Positions 14,810 through 23,357 of a DNA stretch of 64,000 nucleotides are shown here, piece by piece; position 1 is the stretch's first letter; the number at the start of each line of letters is the position of its first letter. The stretch comes from Microbacterium yannicii (GTDB lineage Bacteria; Actinomycetota; Actinomycetes; Actinomycetales; Microbacteriaceae). Both the position numbers and the translations under genes were made by a program. Location of the stretch: assembly GCF_024055635.1 (NCBI RefSeq), contig NZ_JAMXMB010000008.1:1-64000 (forward strand), read 5' to 3'. Under the pieces are notes generated by a model. It searched no databases. It worked only from the letters and a program-made list of their open reading frames with translations, and was not told where the DNA came from.

Positions 14810-14865
14810 TCGAACGAGACGGATGCCGCGGCGCCGCGTGACGCGATGGCCCGTGCGCGGGGGCT

Positions 14866-15393
14866 TCAGTGGGCCAGGATGCTCAGCCCGATCACCAGCA
14901 CGCCCAGCAGCGTCGTCGCCAGAAGCCCGGCGATCCGCCACGGCCAGGAGCTGCCGTTGCGGGCGGCGTTCGCGTAGCCGATCACCGCGAGGAGGACGAT
15001 GCCGCTGCCCAGCGCGAGGAAGTACGCGGTGTACTCCTCGACGAGCCCCAGCGTGCCCAGGAGCAGCAGTGCGGCCGGGACGAGCATGGCCACGAGCATC
15101 CCCGAGGAATGACGGGCGCCGTCGCGGACCGCGGCAGCGACCGGCTTCGCCGGATGCTCTGCGCGACTGGCGACCACTGCGGCGTAGATGTGGGCGAGCC
15201 AGAAGACGACCACCGTGCCGATCACGAACAGGAGCACCTCGAAGTCGGTGTCCTCCTCCCAGCCGACCGCCACGAGCGCCGTGACCAGCACCAGGCCGTA
15301 CACCGCGTGCTCACCGCTGTAGGCGTCGAGCAGGCGGTCGCGTCGGCGGCGTTGCGCGGGCTGGGCGGGGGCAGCCTCGTCGTCGGTGGCCAT
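14866..15393 (-). CDS. Hypothetical multi-spanning membrane protein
   Basis: I do not recognise a characterised family. The 175-residue protein has an acidic then arginine-rich cytoplasmic N-terminus (about residues 1-25) and five hydrophobic segments, roughly at 30-45, 52-75, 98-115, 121-140 and 150-172. A conserved-looking [13 protein letters not shown] precedes the first. The ATG at 15393 has GAGGGAG upstream. It lies between rpe and hisE on the same strand, with 32 and 65 bases of spacing, and could be cotranscribed with rpe. Its role is unknown. Confidence 0.75.
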   Translation of the reverse strand: MATDDEAAPAQPAQRRRRDRLLDAYSGEHAVYGLVLVTALVAVGWEEDTDFEVLLFVIGTVVVFWLAHIYAAVVASRAEHPAKPVAAAVRDGARHSSGMLVAMLVPAALLLLGTLGLVEEYTAYFLALGSGIVLLAVIGYANAARNGSSWPWRIAGLLATTLLGVLVIGLSILAH

Positions 15394-15425
15394 GCGCTCC
15401 CTCTCGGCTCGGTGACGCGCCGGCG

Positions 15426-16118
15426 TCAGTGTGCGTGGCTGCGGGCGGACGCCCGGAGCCCGGTGATGGCGTTCGCCGGATCGCTCGCACCGAACACGGC
15501 CGAGCCGGCGACGAACGTGTCGGCGCCCGCCTCGGCCGCCTGGGCGATCGTCGACTCGCCGATGCCGCCGTCCACCTGGAGCCAGACCGACGACCCGCGG
15601 CGGCGAGCCTCGTCAGCCAGGCGCCGGAGCTTCGGCATCGTCTCGGGCATGAACGACTGGCCTCCGAACCCGGGCTCCACGGTCATCACCAGGATCTGAT
15701 CGAAGTCGTCGAGAAGATCGAAGAGACCGTCCACGGGGGTCGCCGGCTTCACGGCGACGCCGGCCCGCGCGCCGATCTCGCGGAGGCGGCGTGCGAGGGC
15801 GACCGGTTCCTTGGCCGCCTCGAGATGGAACGTGACGGATGCTGCGCCCAGTTCCGCGTACTCGGGGGCCCAGCGGTCCGGGTTCGTGATCATCAGATGG
15901 ACGTCCAGCGGCACCGGGCTCGTGGCCTGGATGCGCTCGACCATCTGGCGCCCGAACGTGAGGTTGGGGACGAAGTGGTTGTCCATCACGTCGACATGCA
16001 CGAAGTCCGCGGTCGCGATCCGGGCGAGCTCCGACTGCATGTTCACGAAGTCGGCGGCGAGGATGCTGGGATTGATGCGGATGCCGACCTGGCGGCCGTT
16101 CTCGTCGATCGGGGGCAC
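15426..16118 (-). CDS. rpe: Ribulose-phosphate 3-epimerase
   Basis: Pentose phosphate pathway enzyme interconverting ribulose-5-phosphate and xylulose-5-phosphate. The 230-residue TIM barrel has INPSILAADFVNM, the metal/catalytic residues of FVHVDVMDNHFVPNLTFG, LDVHLMITNPDRW, VMTVEPGFGGQSFMP and LQVDGGI. The start is a GTG at 16118, six bases after CATAAT, with no ribosome site: it looks leaderless. It is divergent from glsA with only 20 bases between start codons. Confidence 0.95.
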   Translation of the reverse strand: MPPIDENGRQVGIRINPSILAADFVNMQSELARIATADFVHVDVMDNHFVPNLTFGRQMVERIQATSPVPLDVHLMITNPDRWAPEYAELGAASVTFHLEAAKEPVALARRLREIGARAGVAVKPATPVDGLFDLLDDFDQILVMTVEPGFGGQSFMPETMPKLRRLADEARRRGSSVWLQVDGGIGESTIAQAAEAGADTFVAGSAVFGASDPANAITGLRASARSHAH

Positions 16119-16124
16119 GCGTCC

Positions 16125-16132
16125 ATTATGGT
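16125..16132. promoter_or_regulatory. Overlapping divergent -10 elements of rpe and glsA
   Basis: On minus, CATAAT (16130 to 16125) is followed by six bases and the rpe GTG. On plus, TATGGT (16127-16132) is followed by six bases and the glsA GTG. Both spacings put the transcription start on the start codon, and the two hexamers overlap by four bases, so the genes probably compete for RNA polymerase. The 20-base gap leaves no room for separate promoters with leaders. Confidence 0.6.
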
Positions 16133-16138
16133 CGACCT

Positions 16139-17311
16139 GTGGACCCCATCACCGTGCTTCTGGACGAGGTCCTCGAAGACATCCGCCCGCTCCGCGACGG
16201 CGCGCCCGCGGCCTATATCCCCGAGCTCGCCGCCGCCGACCCCGAGCATCTCGCGCTCGCCGTCGTCGGTCCCCGCGGCCGTGTGAGGGCGGTGGGCGAC
16301 ATCGGGCACGAGTTCACGATCCAGTCGATCTCGAAGCCGTTCGTCCTGGCTCTCGCGCTCGCCGATCGCGGCCGCGAGGCGGTGCTGCGCAAGGTCGGAG
16401 CCGAGCCCAGCGGGGAGCCGTTCAACGCCATCAGCCTGGAACCCGGCACCGGACGCCCCGCCAACCCGATGGTCAATGCGGGCGCGATCGCGACGTCGGC
16501 GCTCATCCCCGGCGACGGTGTCGATGACCGCACGTCCCGTATTGCGGAGGGTCTCTCCGCCTTCGCCGGACGCTCGTTGTGGGTCGACGAGCAGGTGTAC
16601 GAGTCGGAATCCGCCACGGGCGATCGCAACCGCGCGCTGGCTCACCTCCTGCGCTCCCATGGCGTCCTCGAGGGATCGGTCGACGTCGCCGTGGAGACGT
16701 ACTTCCGGCAGTGCTCGCTGCTCGTGACCGCGCGCGACCTCGCCGTGATGTCGGCGACGCTCGCCTTCGGCGGGGTCAACCCCGTCACAGAGGAGCGGGT
16801 CGTCAGCGAGGTCGTGGCCCGTGACGTGCTGTCGATCATGACGAGCTGCGGCATGTACGACTTCTCCGGCGAGTGGCTGCTGCGCGTGGGGCTGCCCGCC
16901 AAGAGCGGTGTCAGCGGCGGGCTCCTCGCCGTCGCGCCCTCGCAGTTCGGCGTCGCGGCGTTCAGCCCGCGCCTGGATGCCCATGGCAACTCGGTGCGGG
17001 GCATCGCCCTGCTCGAGACCCTCGCCGAGCGGTTCGGCATGCACACGCTGGAGCCGCATGACAGCGTCGCCGTTCCGGCGTTCACGGTGCAGCACACCGA
17101 GGAAGGGAGCGTGCTGCGACTGGCCGGCGAACTCGGCCTCGCGGGGACGGAGCGCGTGGTCGCCGTGCTCCGGGATCTGGCCGAGTCGCTGCCCGAGGGC
17201 GCAGTGGTGACCGTCGATGCGCGCGACCTCGGACGCACGCACAGCGCGGCTCTCATCGCCCTGCGCACGGAGTTCGAGCAGATGCCCCACGGGATCCGCC
17301 TGCGCGAGTGA
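16139..17311 (+). CDS. glsA: Glutaminase A with C-terminal STAS domain
   Basis: Hydrolyses glutamine to glutamate and ammonia by a serine mechanism of the beta-lactamase fold. The 390-residue protein has catalytic Ser63 and Lys66 in TIQSISKPFVLALAL, EPGTGRPANPMVNAGAIAT, and the tyrosine/glycine motif SCGMYDFSGEW. The glutaminase domain covers about residues 1-290; the last 100 form a STAS-like domain (VLRLAGELGLAGTERV, VTVDARDLGRTHSAALIAL), a fold usually found in anti-sigma antagonists and sulfate transporters. The GTG start has no ribosome site and sits six bases after TATGGT. It converges with rsmB, 20 bases apart. Confidence 0.93.
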   Translation: MDPITVLLDEVLEDIRPLRDGAPAAYIPELAAADPEHLALAVVGPRGRVRAVGDIGHEFTIQSISKPFVLALALADRGREAVLRKVGAEPSGEPFNAISLEPGTGRPANPMVNAGAIATSALIPGDGVDDRTSRIAEGLSAFAGRSLWVDEQVYESESATGDRNRALAHLLRSHGVLEGSVDVAVETYFRQCSLLVTARDLAVMSATLAFGGVNPVTEERVVSEVVARDVLSIMTSCGMYDFSGEWLLRVGLPAKSGVSGGLLAVAPSQFGVAAFSPRLDAHGNSVRGIALLETLAERFGMHTLEPHDSVAVPAFTVQHTEEGSVLRLAGELGLAGTERVVAVLRDLAESLPEGAVVTVDARDLGRTHSAALIALRTEFEQMPHGIRLRE

Positions 17312-17331
17312 GCCGGGCGCCGCGCGGCAGC

Positions 17332-18702
17332 TCAGACGCGGCGCAGCAGCGTCACCGACATCGCGTCGGTGTTGTGACGGTGGGGCCAGAGCTGGGCGCG
17401 CCCGCTGCCATCCGACTGCGGCGGAAGGCCGGGGTCGGCATCCGACAGCGACGTGATGACGTCTCGCGCGGAGAGCTCCTCGATCGCACCGTCCCATTCG
17501 CGACGGATGTCGGCCACGACGCCCGACGTCTCGGCGAGATGAGGTGAACACGTCACGTAGGCCACCACGCCGCCGGGCTTGAGGGCGCTCACCGCCTCGG
17601 TGAGCAGCTCGCGCTGCAGCTGGGTGAGCGCGGGGACGTCGCTCGGGGCCTTGCGCCAGCGCGCCTCGGGGCGCCGACGGAGGGCGCCGAGGCCGGTGCA
17701 GGGTGCGTCGACCAGGATGCGGTCGTAGGTCTCGGGTGCGTCCTGTGCACGCAGCCGCCCGTCTTCTTCCGACACCGGCACGTCGAGGGGTACCCCTGCC
17801 AGCGCCTGCCGCACCAGACCTGCGCGCGCCGGGGAGATCTCGTTCGCCTCGAGCGACGCGCCCTGCGCCAGCGCCTCGGCGGCGAGCACCGCGGTCTTGC
17901 CGCCGGGCCCCGCGCACAGGTCGAGCCAGCGCTCCCCCGCCGTGACCGGAAGGGCGCGCGTGAGTGCCAGGGCCGCGAGCTGCGAACCCTCGTCCTGCAC
18001 CCGGATGCGGCCGCCTGAGCCCCGCACGATCGAGTCGGGGTCACCGCCGCCCAGTCGGAATCCGATCGGCGAGAAAGGGGTGCGACGGGTGTCTTCCGGC
18101 ACGTCCGCGAGCTCGGGAAGCGCGGCCATCGTCACCCGCGGCGACGCGTTGTCGGCGGTGAGCAGCGCCTCGAGCTCCTCGGCACGACCCTCGGCGGCGA
18201 GTGCGCGCCGGAAGGCGCGGACCACCCACACCGGATGCGAGAACAGCAGGCCGAGCTGCTCGTCGTCGGAGCGCGCGCTCTCGGCGACGTGCGTCATCCA
18301 ATCGCCCGGCGTGTCGCGGGAGACCCGTCGCAGCACAGCGTTGGCGAAGCCCGCGGCGCCGCGTCCGCCGGCGGAGCGTGCGAGCTCGACGGACTCGTTG
18401 ACCGCGGCGTGCGAGGCCACGCGGGTCGACAGCAGCTGGTGCACGCCCAGCCGGAGGGCGTCGAGCACGGCCGGATCGATCTCGGCGATCGGCCGGTCGG
18501 CGGCGATCTCGATGACGGCGTCGTATGTCCCCTGGCGGCGCAGGGTGCCGTAGGTGAGCTCGGTCGCGAGCGCCGCGTCGGGCGTCGCAAGGCCGGCGCG
18601 GGCGATCGCTGTCGGCAGCAGGAGGTTCGCGTAGGCGTCGGACTCGTGCACCGCACGCAGGGTCTCATAGGCGACGCGGCGTGCCGCCACGGTGCGGCTC
18701 AC
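17332..18702 (-). CDS. rsmB: 16S rRNA m5C967 methyltransferase (RsmB/Sun)
   Basis: SAM-dependent RNA cytosine-5 methyltransferase. The 456-residue protein has an N-terminal NusB-like RNA-binding domain (about 1-140), then a Rossmann methyltransferase with SAM-binding LDLCAGPGGKTAVLAAE. The paired cysteines are in LVDAPCTGLGALRRRPEARW (motif IV) and VAYVTCSPHLAET (motif VI), where the catalytic cysteine is expected. The GTG start overlaps the fmt stop by 4 bases (GTGA), the usual fmt-rsmB coupling. Confidence 0.93.
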   Translation of the reverse strand: MSRTVAARRVAYETLRAVHESDAYANLLLPTAIARAGLATPDAALATELTYGTLRRQGTYDAVIEIAADRPIAEIDPAVLDALRLGVHQLLSTRVASHAAVNESVELARSAGGRGAAGFANAVLRRVSRDTPGDWMTHVAESARSDDEQLGLLFSHPVWVVRAFRRALAAEGRAEELEALLTADNASPRVTMAALPELADVPEDTRRTPFSPIGFRLGGGDPDSIVRGSGGRIRVQDEGSQLAALALTRALPVTAGERWLDLCAGPGGKTAVLAAEALAQGASLEANEISPARAGLVRQALAGVPLDVPVSEEDGRLRAQDAPETYDRILVDAPCTGLGALRRRPEARWRKAPSDVPALTQLQRELLTEAVSALKPGGVVAYVTCSPHLAETSGVVADIRREWDGAIEELSARDVITSLSDADPGLPPQSDGSGRAQLWPHRHNTDAMSVTLLRRV

Positions 18703-19619
18703 GATCCCACCACCGGTGCCGGGTCGCGCAGGCCTCGCCACCAGTCCGCGGCGCGCATGGCGCCCTTGCCCGCCGGCTGAACCGTTTCGAGCAGGATGGG
18801 CGCGGACGCCGTGCCCGCGAGGACCCGGCCTTCGTGCAGGGCGAGGGCGCCGGGCGCCAGCTGCGGCGCTCCCGCCGGCGCCGGCGCGACGGCGAGCACC
18901 TTGAGCCGCGCGCCGGCGATCGTGGTGTGGGCGCCGGGCTCTGGCGTGACGCCGCGGATGCGCCCCATCACGGCGTCCGTGGATTCGTCCCAGCGGATGC
19001 GGCCGTCGTCGTCGCCGAGCTTCGAGGCGTAGGTCGGCTCGCCCACCTGGGGGTGGGATGCCGCGGAGCCTGCGGCGATCGCATCCACGACGTCGGCGAG
19101 CAGTTCCGCGCCGTCGTCCGCGAGTGCTGCGAGCAGGGACCCCGCCGTAGCGTCTGGGGGCACGTCGAGCGCGAGCTCGCCGAAGACGTCGCCGGCATCG
19201 AGCTCGGGAACGAGCTGGAACACGCTCGCCCCGGTGCGCGCATCGCCGGCGATGAGGGCGTGCTGCACGGGCGCCGCGCCGCGCCAGCGCGGGAGCAGCG
19301 AGAAGTGCAGGTTGATCCACCCGTGGGCGGGCGTCGACAGCAGCGGCTCGCGCACCAGGCCGCCGTAGGCGACGATCACCCCGAGCTCGGGCTGGAGGGC
19401 GGCGATCTCGGACGTCACGGTCGGATCGAGCCGGTCGGCGCGGATCACCGGGATGCCGAGCTCTTCCGCGGCGGCCGCGACGGGAGACGGGGTGAGCACG
19501 CGCCTGCGCCCGAGCGGGGCGTCCCGGCGGGTGATGACGGCGACGACGTCGTGAGCCGATGCGAGCCGCCGCAATGACGGCACGGCGGGCTCGGGCGTGC
19601 CGGCGAAGACGAGGCGCAT
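18699..19619 (-). CDS. fmt: Methionyl-tRNA formyltransferase
   Basis: Formylates initiator Met-tRNA using 10-formyl-tetrahydrofolate. The 306-residue protein starts MRLVFAGTPEPAVPSLRRL and carries YGGLVREPLL, the catalytic region WINLHFSLLPRWRGAAPVQHA with Asn and His, and TGASVFQLVPELDAGDVF, followed by the C-terminal OB-like domain. Length is typical. AGGAC precedes the ATG. It lies 22 bases after priA. Confidence 0.96.
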   Translation of the reverse strand: MRLVFAGTPEPAVPSLRRLASAHDVVAVITRRDAPLGRRRVLTPSPVAAAAEELGIPVIRADRLDPTVTSEIAALQPELGVIVAYGGLVREPLLSTPAHGWINLHFSLLPRWRGAAPVQHALIAGDARTGASVFQLVPELDAGDVFGELALDVPPDATAGSLLAALADDGAELLADVVDAIAAGSAASHPQVGEPTYASKLGDDDGRIRWDESTDAVMGRIRGVTPEPGAHTTIAGARLKVLAVAPAPAGAPQLAPGALALHEGRVLAGTASAPILLETVQPAGKGAMRAADWWRGLRDPAPVVGS

Positions 19620-19641
19620 GACGGTCCTGAACGATCGAGGG

Positions 19642-21663
19642 TCAGAGGTCGAGGTCGGGCACGTCGACCCGGACCTTCAGTGTATGGGCGGCGCCCGGCG
19701 CGCGCCCCTTCGCCGGCCGTCGGCCCTTGACCGCCTGGCTCACCACCGACGCCCGCAGGCTCTCCGTCACGCGCGTCCCGAGGCCGTAGTCGAATCGCAC
19801 CAGAGCGCGGACGGACTCGCCGTGGGCGAGCGGCCCGAGCACGGCCTCGGCGTCGAGCTCGGGTACGGCGTGGCGGAGCTCGGCCAGTGCGGTGTCGACG
19901 GCTCGGCGTGGGCCTTCGACGGCCGCCACCCGCACCGCGGGCGGCATGCGCAGCGGCACGCGGTCCGTGAGCTCGGCCCGCGCGTAGGCCGCCTGCGTCC
20001 ACGTCGCCAGCGCACGGGCGACCTCGCCTCCGACACCGACGAGGTGCACCGGGGCGCCCGGAGCGGCCAGGGCTGCCGCATTCGACCACCACCGCAGGCA
20101 CGACTCGCCGATGCGCAGGTCCTCGGCCATCAGCATCCGATCCCCGTCGAGCAGGATCACCGCGCGGTATCCGCCGATCGCGAGCGGTTCGGCGCCTCGC
20201 GTCGCGACCACGAGGGCCGGACGCCCGTCCACCTCGGTGACCGGATGATCGCCGTCCGCGATGATCACACGGGTCCCCGGGAAAGCCCTCCCCAGCTCAT
20301 CGGCCGTCCGCTCGCTGCCCGAGGAGGCCATGCGCAGCAGGGTCGACGAGCATTCCGGGCACGCCCACGCATGTGCCGCGCGCCCGCACCACGAGCAGGT
20401 CGGGACCGCACCCTGCCGTGCGGCGTGGAGGGGCCCACCGCAATGCGGGCACCGGGCGGGGTGGCGGCATTTCGCGCAGACCAGCACCGGAGCGTACCCG
20501 GGACGCGCGACCTGGACCAGGACGGGACCCTCCGCGAGAGCCGCGCGTGCCGCGGCGAAGGCCGAGGAGGGCACACGCGCCGCGCGGGATTCGCCCTCCC
20601 GGTTCGCGCTGAGCACCACGCGCGGACTCAGCCGGCGCGCGGCCGGAAGGTCGCGTACCCACCCCACGGCGACGAGCCGCTCCACATCGGTGGTGCGGGT
20701 GTGCCCCGCGAAGACGAGGGCGCCGCCGTGCAGCTCCTGACGCAGCAGTGCCGCGTCGCGGGCATGGACGCCCGGACTGAGCGGTTCCGCCAGGAGGGGA
20801 TCGCCGTCGTCCCACAGCGCGATCAGGCCCAGCTCGGCGACGGGCGCATACACGGTGGAGCGGTTGCCGATCACCACGCACGGCGCGTCAGCGAGGGTGC
20901 GCAGGAACGCGGCATACCGCGCGGGGCCGCTCTGCTTGGCGTCGTCGCGGACGAAGGCGTCCGCCGGGATGCGGCTCGAGAGGGCCGCCTCGAGCTGCGC
21001 GCGGTCGCGGTGGTCGGGAACGGCGATGACGGCGCTGCGCCCCGCCGCGAGCACCCGGGTCGCCGCGGCGGCGAGGAGGACCGCCCACGAACCGACGACG
21101 GTGCCGTCCTCGAGCTGGGCGGGCACCGGCGGCGCGTCGAGTGCGAGGCGCTCCCCGGCGTCGAGGGCCTCGGCGAGCCCGGGATACACGGCGAGCACGT
21201 CGGCCGCCCACGCGGCATCCGCCTCTTCGACCTCGGGATGCGCGACCGGCTCCGCGGCCAGCCACGCCTTCTCGGCACGCACCATGCGCTTCGGGATGGC
21301 CAGCCGCAGGATGTCGCCGGCCGAGCCCGCCGCGCGATCAGCGGCGCGGCGGGCCAGCGCGTAGAGCGCCGGGCTCAGCACGGGAACGGAGGAGACGACG
21401 GCTTCGAGCTGAGAGAGGGGCCGGTCGGAGGCATCCGGCTCGCCGAGCTCGACGAGCAGGCCGTCCACCATCCGCCCGGCGCTGCGCAGCGGGACCCGCA
21501 CGCGCACGCCCGGCTGCGCGTCGGCGGCCAGAGCGGCGGGGATCTCGTAGTCGAACAGCCGGTCCAGCTGGGGCAGCGGGGAATCGATGAGCACGCGCGC
21601 GACACGGCGCGGCGGTCGCGCGCCCTCGACCGGGTCGTTCTCGTCGTCGTGCACCGCGATCAC
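19642..21663 (-). CDS. priA: PriA-like primosomal protein N', helicase motifs lost
   Basis: Related to the replication-restart protein PriA. The 673-residue protein keeps the N-terminal DNA-binding domain (VARVLIDSPLPQLDRLFDYE) and eight paired cysteines (CAKCRHPARCPHCGG then CSWCGRAAHAWACPEC) expected to bind two zinc ions. The Walker A lysine is absent: where GxTGSGKTE is expected the protein reads SWAVLLAAAATRVLAAGRSA, and the DEEH box reads WDDGDP. Loss of the ATPase site is known for actinobacterial PriA, so this is probably a structural loader, not a helicase. The GTG at 21663 is 10 bases after metK. Confidence 0.88.
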   Translation of the reverse strand: MIAVHDDENDPVEGARPPRRVARVLIDSPLPQLDRLFDYEIPAALAADAQPGVRVRVPLRSAGRMVDGLLVELGEPDASDRPLSQLEAVVSSVPVLSPALYALARRAADRAAGSAGDILRLAIPKRMVRAEKAWLAAEPVAHPEVEEADAAWAADVLAVYPGLAEALDAGERLALDAPPVPAQLEDGTVVGSWAVLLAAAATRVLAAGRSAVIAVPDHRDRAQLEAALSSRIPADAFVRDDAKQSGPARYAAFLRTLADAPCVVIGNRSTVYAPVAELGLIALWDDGDPLLAEPLSPGVHARDAALLRQELHGGALVFAGHTRTTDVERLVAVGWVRDLPAARRLSPRVVLSANREGESRAARVPSSAFAAARAALAEGPVLVQVARPGYAPVLVCAKCRHPARCPHCGGPLHAARQGAVPTCSWCGRAAHAWACPECSSTLLRMASSGSERTADELGRAFPGTRVIIADGDHPVTEVDGRPALVVATRGAEPLAIGGYRAVILLDGDRMLMAEDLRIGESCLRWWSNAAALAAPGAPVHLVGVGGEVARALATWTQAAYARAELTDRVPLRMPPAVRVAAVEGPRRAVDTALAELRHAVPELDAEAVLGPLAHGESVRALVRFDYGLGTRVTESLRASVVSQAVKGRRPAKGRAPGAAHTLKVRVDVPDLDL

Positions 21664-21673
21664 GCGGCCGGCG

Positions 21674-22867
21674 TCAGAGCCCGGCGGCCGCGCGCAGTGC
21701 GTCGGCGCGGTCGGTGCGCTCCCACGTGAAGTCGGGCAGCTCGCGGCCGAAGTGTCCGTAGGCCGCGGTCTGCGCGTAGATCGGCCGCAGCAGGTCGAGC
21801 TGATCGATGATCGCCTTCGGACGCAGGTCGAACACCTCGAGGATCGCATCGGTGATCACGTGGTCGGCGACCCGGCCGGTGCCGAAGGTCTCGACGTAGA
21901 GGCCCACGGGCTTGGCCTTGCCGATCGCATACGCGACCTGCACCTCGAGGCGGTCCGCGAGGCCGGCGGCGACCGCGTTCTTCGCGACCCACCGCATCGC
22001 GTACGCCGCGGAGCGGTCGACCTTCGAGGGATCCTTGCCGCTGAACGCGCCACCGCCGTGACGTGACGCGCCGCCGTAGGTGTCGATGATGATCTTGCGG
22101 CCGGTGAGACCGGCATCGCCCTTCGGGCCGCCGATGACGAACGGACCGGCGGGGTTGATGTAGAACTTCACATCGGGGAGGTCCAGCCCCGTCGCCTCGA
22201 GCACCGGGTCGATGACCTCGGCGCGGACCGCGGCGCGCAGCGCCTTCTGCGAGATGTCGGGGTGGTGCTGGGTGGAAAGGACGACGGACTCCACCGTCTT
22301 CGGCGTCTGACCGTCGTAGCCGAGCGTGACCTGCGTCTTGCCGTCGGGGCGGAGGAACGGCAGCTCGCCCGACCGTCGCACCGCGGCGAGGCGCTCGGCC
22401 ATGCGATGCGCGGTCCACGCGGCCATCGGCATGAGCTGCGGCGTCTCGGTGGTCGCGTAGCCGAACATGATGCCCTGGTCGCCCGCGCCCTGCAGGTCGT
22501 GCGGGTCCTGGGATCCGTCCTCGCGACGTTCGAAGGCCTTGTCGACGCCGGCGGCGATGTCGGAGGACTGTGCGCCGATCGAGACGCTGACGCCGCACGA
22601 CTCGCCGTCGAAGCCGGTCTCGCTCGACGTGTAGCCGATGCGGTTCACGACTCCGCGGACGATCGCCGGGATCTCGACGTACGCGGAGGTGGAGACCTCG
22701 CCGGCGACGTGGACGAGGCCGGTGGTGACGAGCGTCTCGACCGCCACGCGTCCGTTCGGGTCCGCCTCGAGGATCGCGTCGAGGATCGAATCGGAGATCT
22801 GGTCGCAGATCTTGTCGGGGTGGCCCTCGGTGACGGATTCGGACGTGAACAGACGCAGGTCGGTCAT
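21674..22867 (-). CDS. metK: S-adenosylmethionine synthetase
   Basis: Makes SAM from methionine and ATP. The 397-residue protein has [19 protein letters not shown] at the N-terminus, [16 protein letters not shown], the phosphate-binding [19 protein letters not shown] and a TDPV-like C-terminus. Length is normal. The ATG at 22867 has GGAG five bases upstream. Its leader contains a perfect 10-base inverted repeat (22899-22929). Downstream is priA; upstream, rpoZ is the neighbour and no coaBC gene intervenes. Confidence 0.97.
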   Translation of the reverse strand: MTDLRLFTSESVTEGHPDKICDQISDSILDAILEADPNGRVAVETLVTTGLVHVAGEVSTSAYVEIPAIVRGVVNRIGYTSSETGFDGESCGVSVSIGAQSSDIAAGVDKAFERREDGSQDPHDLQGAGDQGIMFGYATTETPQLMPMAAWTAHRMAERLAAVRRSGELPFLRPDGKTQVTLGYDGQTPKTVESVVLSTQHHPDISQKALRAAVRAEVIDPVLEATGLDLPDVKFYINPAGPFVIGGPKGDAGLTGRKIIIDTYGGASRHGGGAFSGKDPSKVDRSAAYAMRWVAKNAVAAGLADRLEVQVAYAIGKAKPVGLYVETFGTGRVADHVITDAILEVFDLRPKAIIDQLDLLRPIYAQTAAYGHFGRELPDFTWERTDRADALRAAAGL

Positions 22868-22898
22868 CGGTACTCCAGTTGTCGTGGCGCCGGTCGCC

Positions 22899-22929
22899 CT
22901 GGTGTCCGGTGGCGAGCGGCGGACACCAG
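22899..22929. repeat. Perfect inverted repeat in the metK leader
   Basis: Arms CTGGTGTCCG (22899-22908) and CGGACACCAG (22920-22929) are exact inverse complements separated by 11 bases, 32 bases upstream of the metK ATG. The upstream arm touches a -10-like CATACT, so it could be an operator or an RNA hairpin at the 5' end of the message. It does not resemble a SAM riboswitch in size. Confidence 0.6.
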
Positions 22930-22933
22930 TATG
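22928..22933 (-). promoter_or_regulatory. Possible -10 (CATACT) for metK
   Basis: CATACT differs from TATAAT at two positions and would start transcription near 22921, at the edge of the inverted repeat at 22899-22929. No -35 is recognisable. Confidence 0.35.
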
Positions 22934-22984
22934 CCCCCGGAGACGGACATCACCGTCTTCGAGGGCACAAGGGTTGTAACGGGA

Positions 22985-23239
22985 TTACTCCGCGCGGCGC
23001 AGACGCAGCTTGTCCTCGTGGATCTCGTGCATCGCGATCGTGAGGGGCTTGTCTTCGACGGTCGAGTCGACGAGCGGGCCCACGTTGTCGAACAGGTTGC
23101 CCTCGTGGAGGTCGGAGTAGTAGTCGTTGATCTGACGCGCGCGCTTGGACGCGAAGATCACGAGCTGGTACTTCGAGTCGACCTTCCCGAGCAGGCTGTC
23201 GATGGGGGGCTCGATGATGCCCTGGTTCGTTCCGGCCAT
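22985..23239 (-). CDS. rpoZ: RNA polymerase omega subunit
   Basis: Small RNAP subunit that chaperones beta-prime. The 84-residue protein has [33 protein letters not shown], and the conserved [15 protein letters not shown] end. A strong GGAGG lies 7 bases before the ATG. The 118-base gap to gmk contains a -10-like TAGAAT, so it may have its own promoter in addition to read-through. Confidence 0.95.
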   Translation of the reverse strand: MAGTNQGIIEPPIDSLLGKVDSKYQLVIFASKRARQINDYYSDLHEGNLFDNVGPLVDSTVEDKPLTIAMHEIHEDKLRLRRAE

Positions 23240-23281
23240 GGCGAAACCTCCTGGATCGGATGTCGGAATGGGAGTCTGCGG

Positions 23282-23299
23282 GCCTCGGGGTGCCGAGGC
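23282..23299 (-). terminator. Hairpin between gmk and rpoZ
   Basis: A 7-bp stem (GCCTCGG with CCGAGGC) and a 4-base loop. It could end the gmk transcript or cap the rpoZ leader, whose predicted start is two bases upstream. No T-tract. Confidence 0.3.
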
Positions 23300-23307
23300 A
23301 TCCCACC

Positions 23308-23313
23308 ATTCTA
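23308..23313 (-). promoter_or_regulatory. Probable -10 (TAGAAT) for rpoZ
   Basis: TAGAAT is one base from TATAAT and lies 69 bases before the rpoZ ATG. The 11 bases TCCCGTAGAAT are identical to those in front of efp (39951-39961). No -35 is clear. Confidence 0.45.
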
Positions 23314-23357
23314 CGGGACCGTGCTCCCCCGCGTGCCCACCGCGGCCCTGAGAGTCC

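Noticed and set aside
16043..17917. Open frame of 624 codons on minus across glsA and rsmB
   Set aside because: Spans two real genes in other frames and has no family signature.
22868..22984. SAM riboswitch in front of metK
   Set aside because: Only about 50 leader bases follow the predicted start and the single inverted repeat has no multi-helix core.
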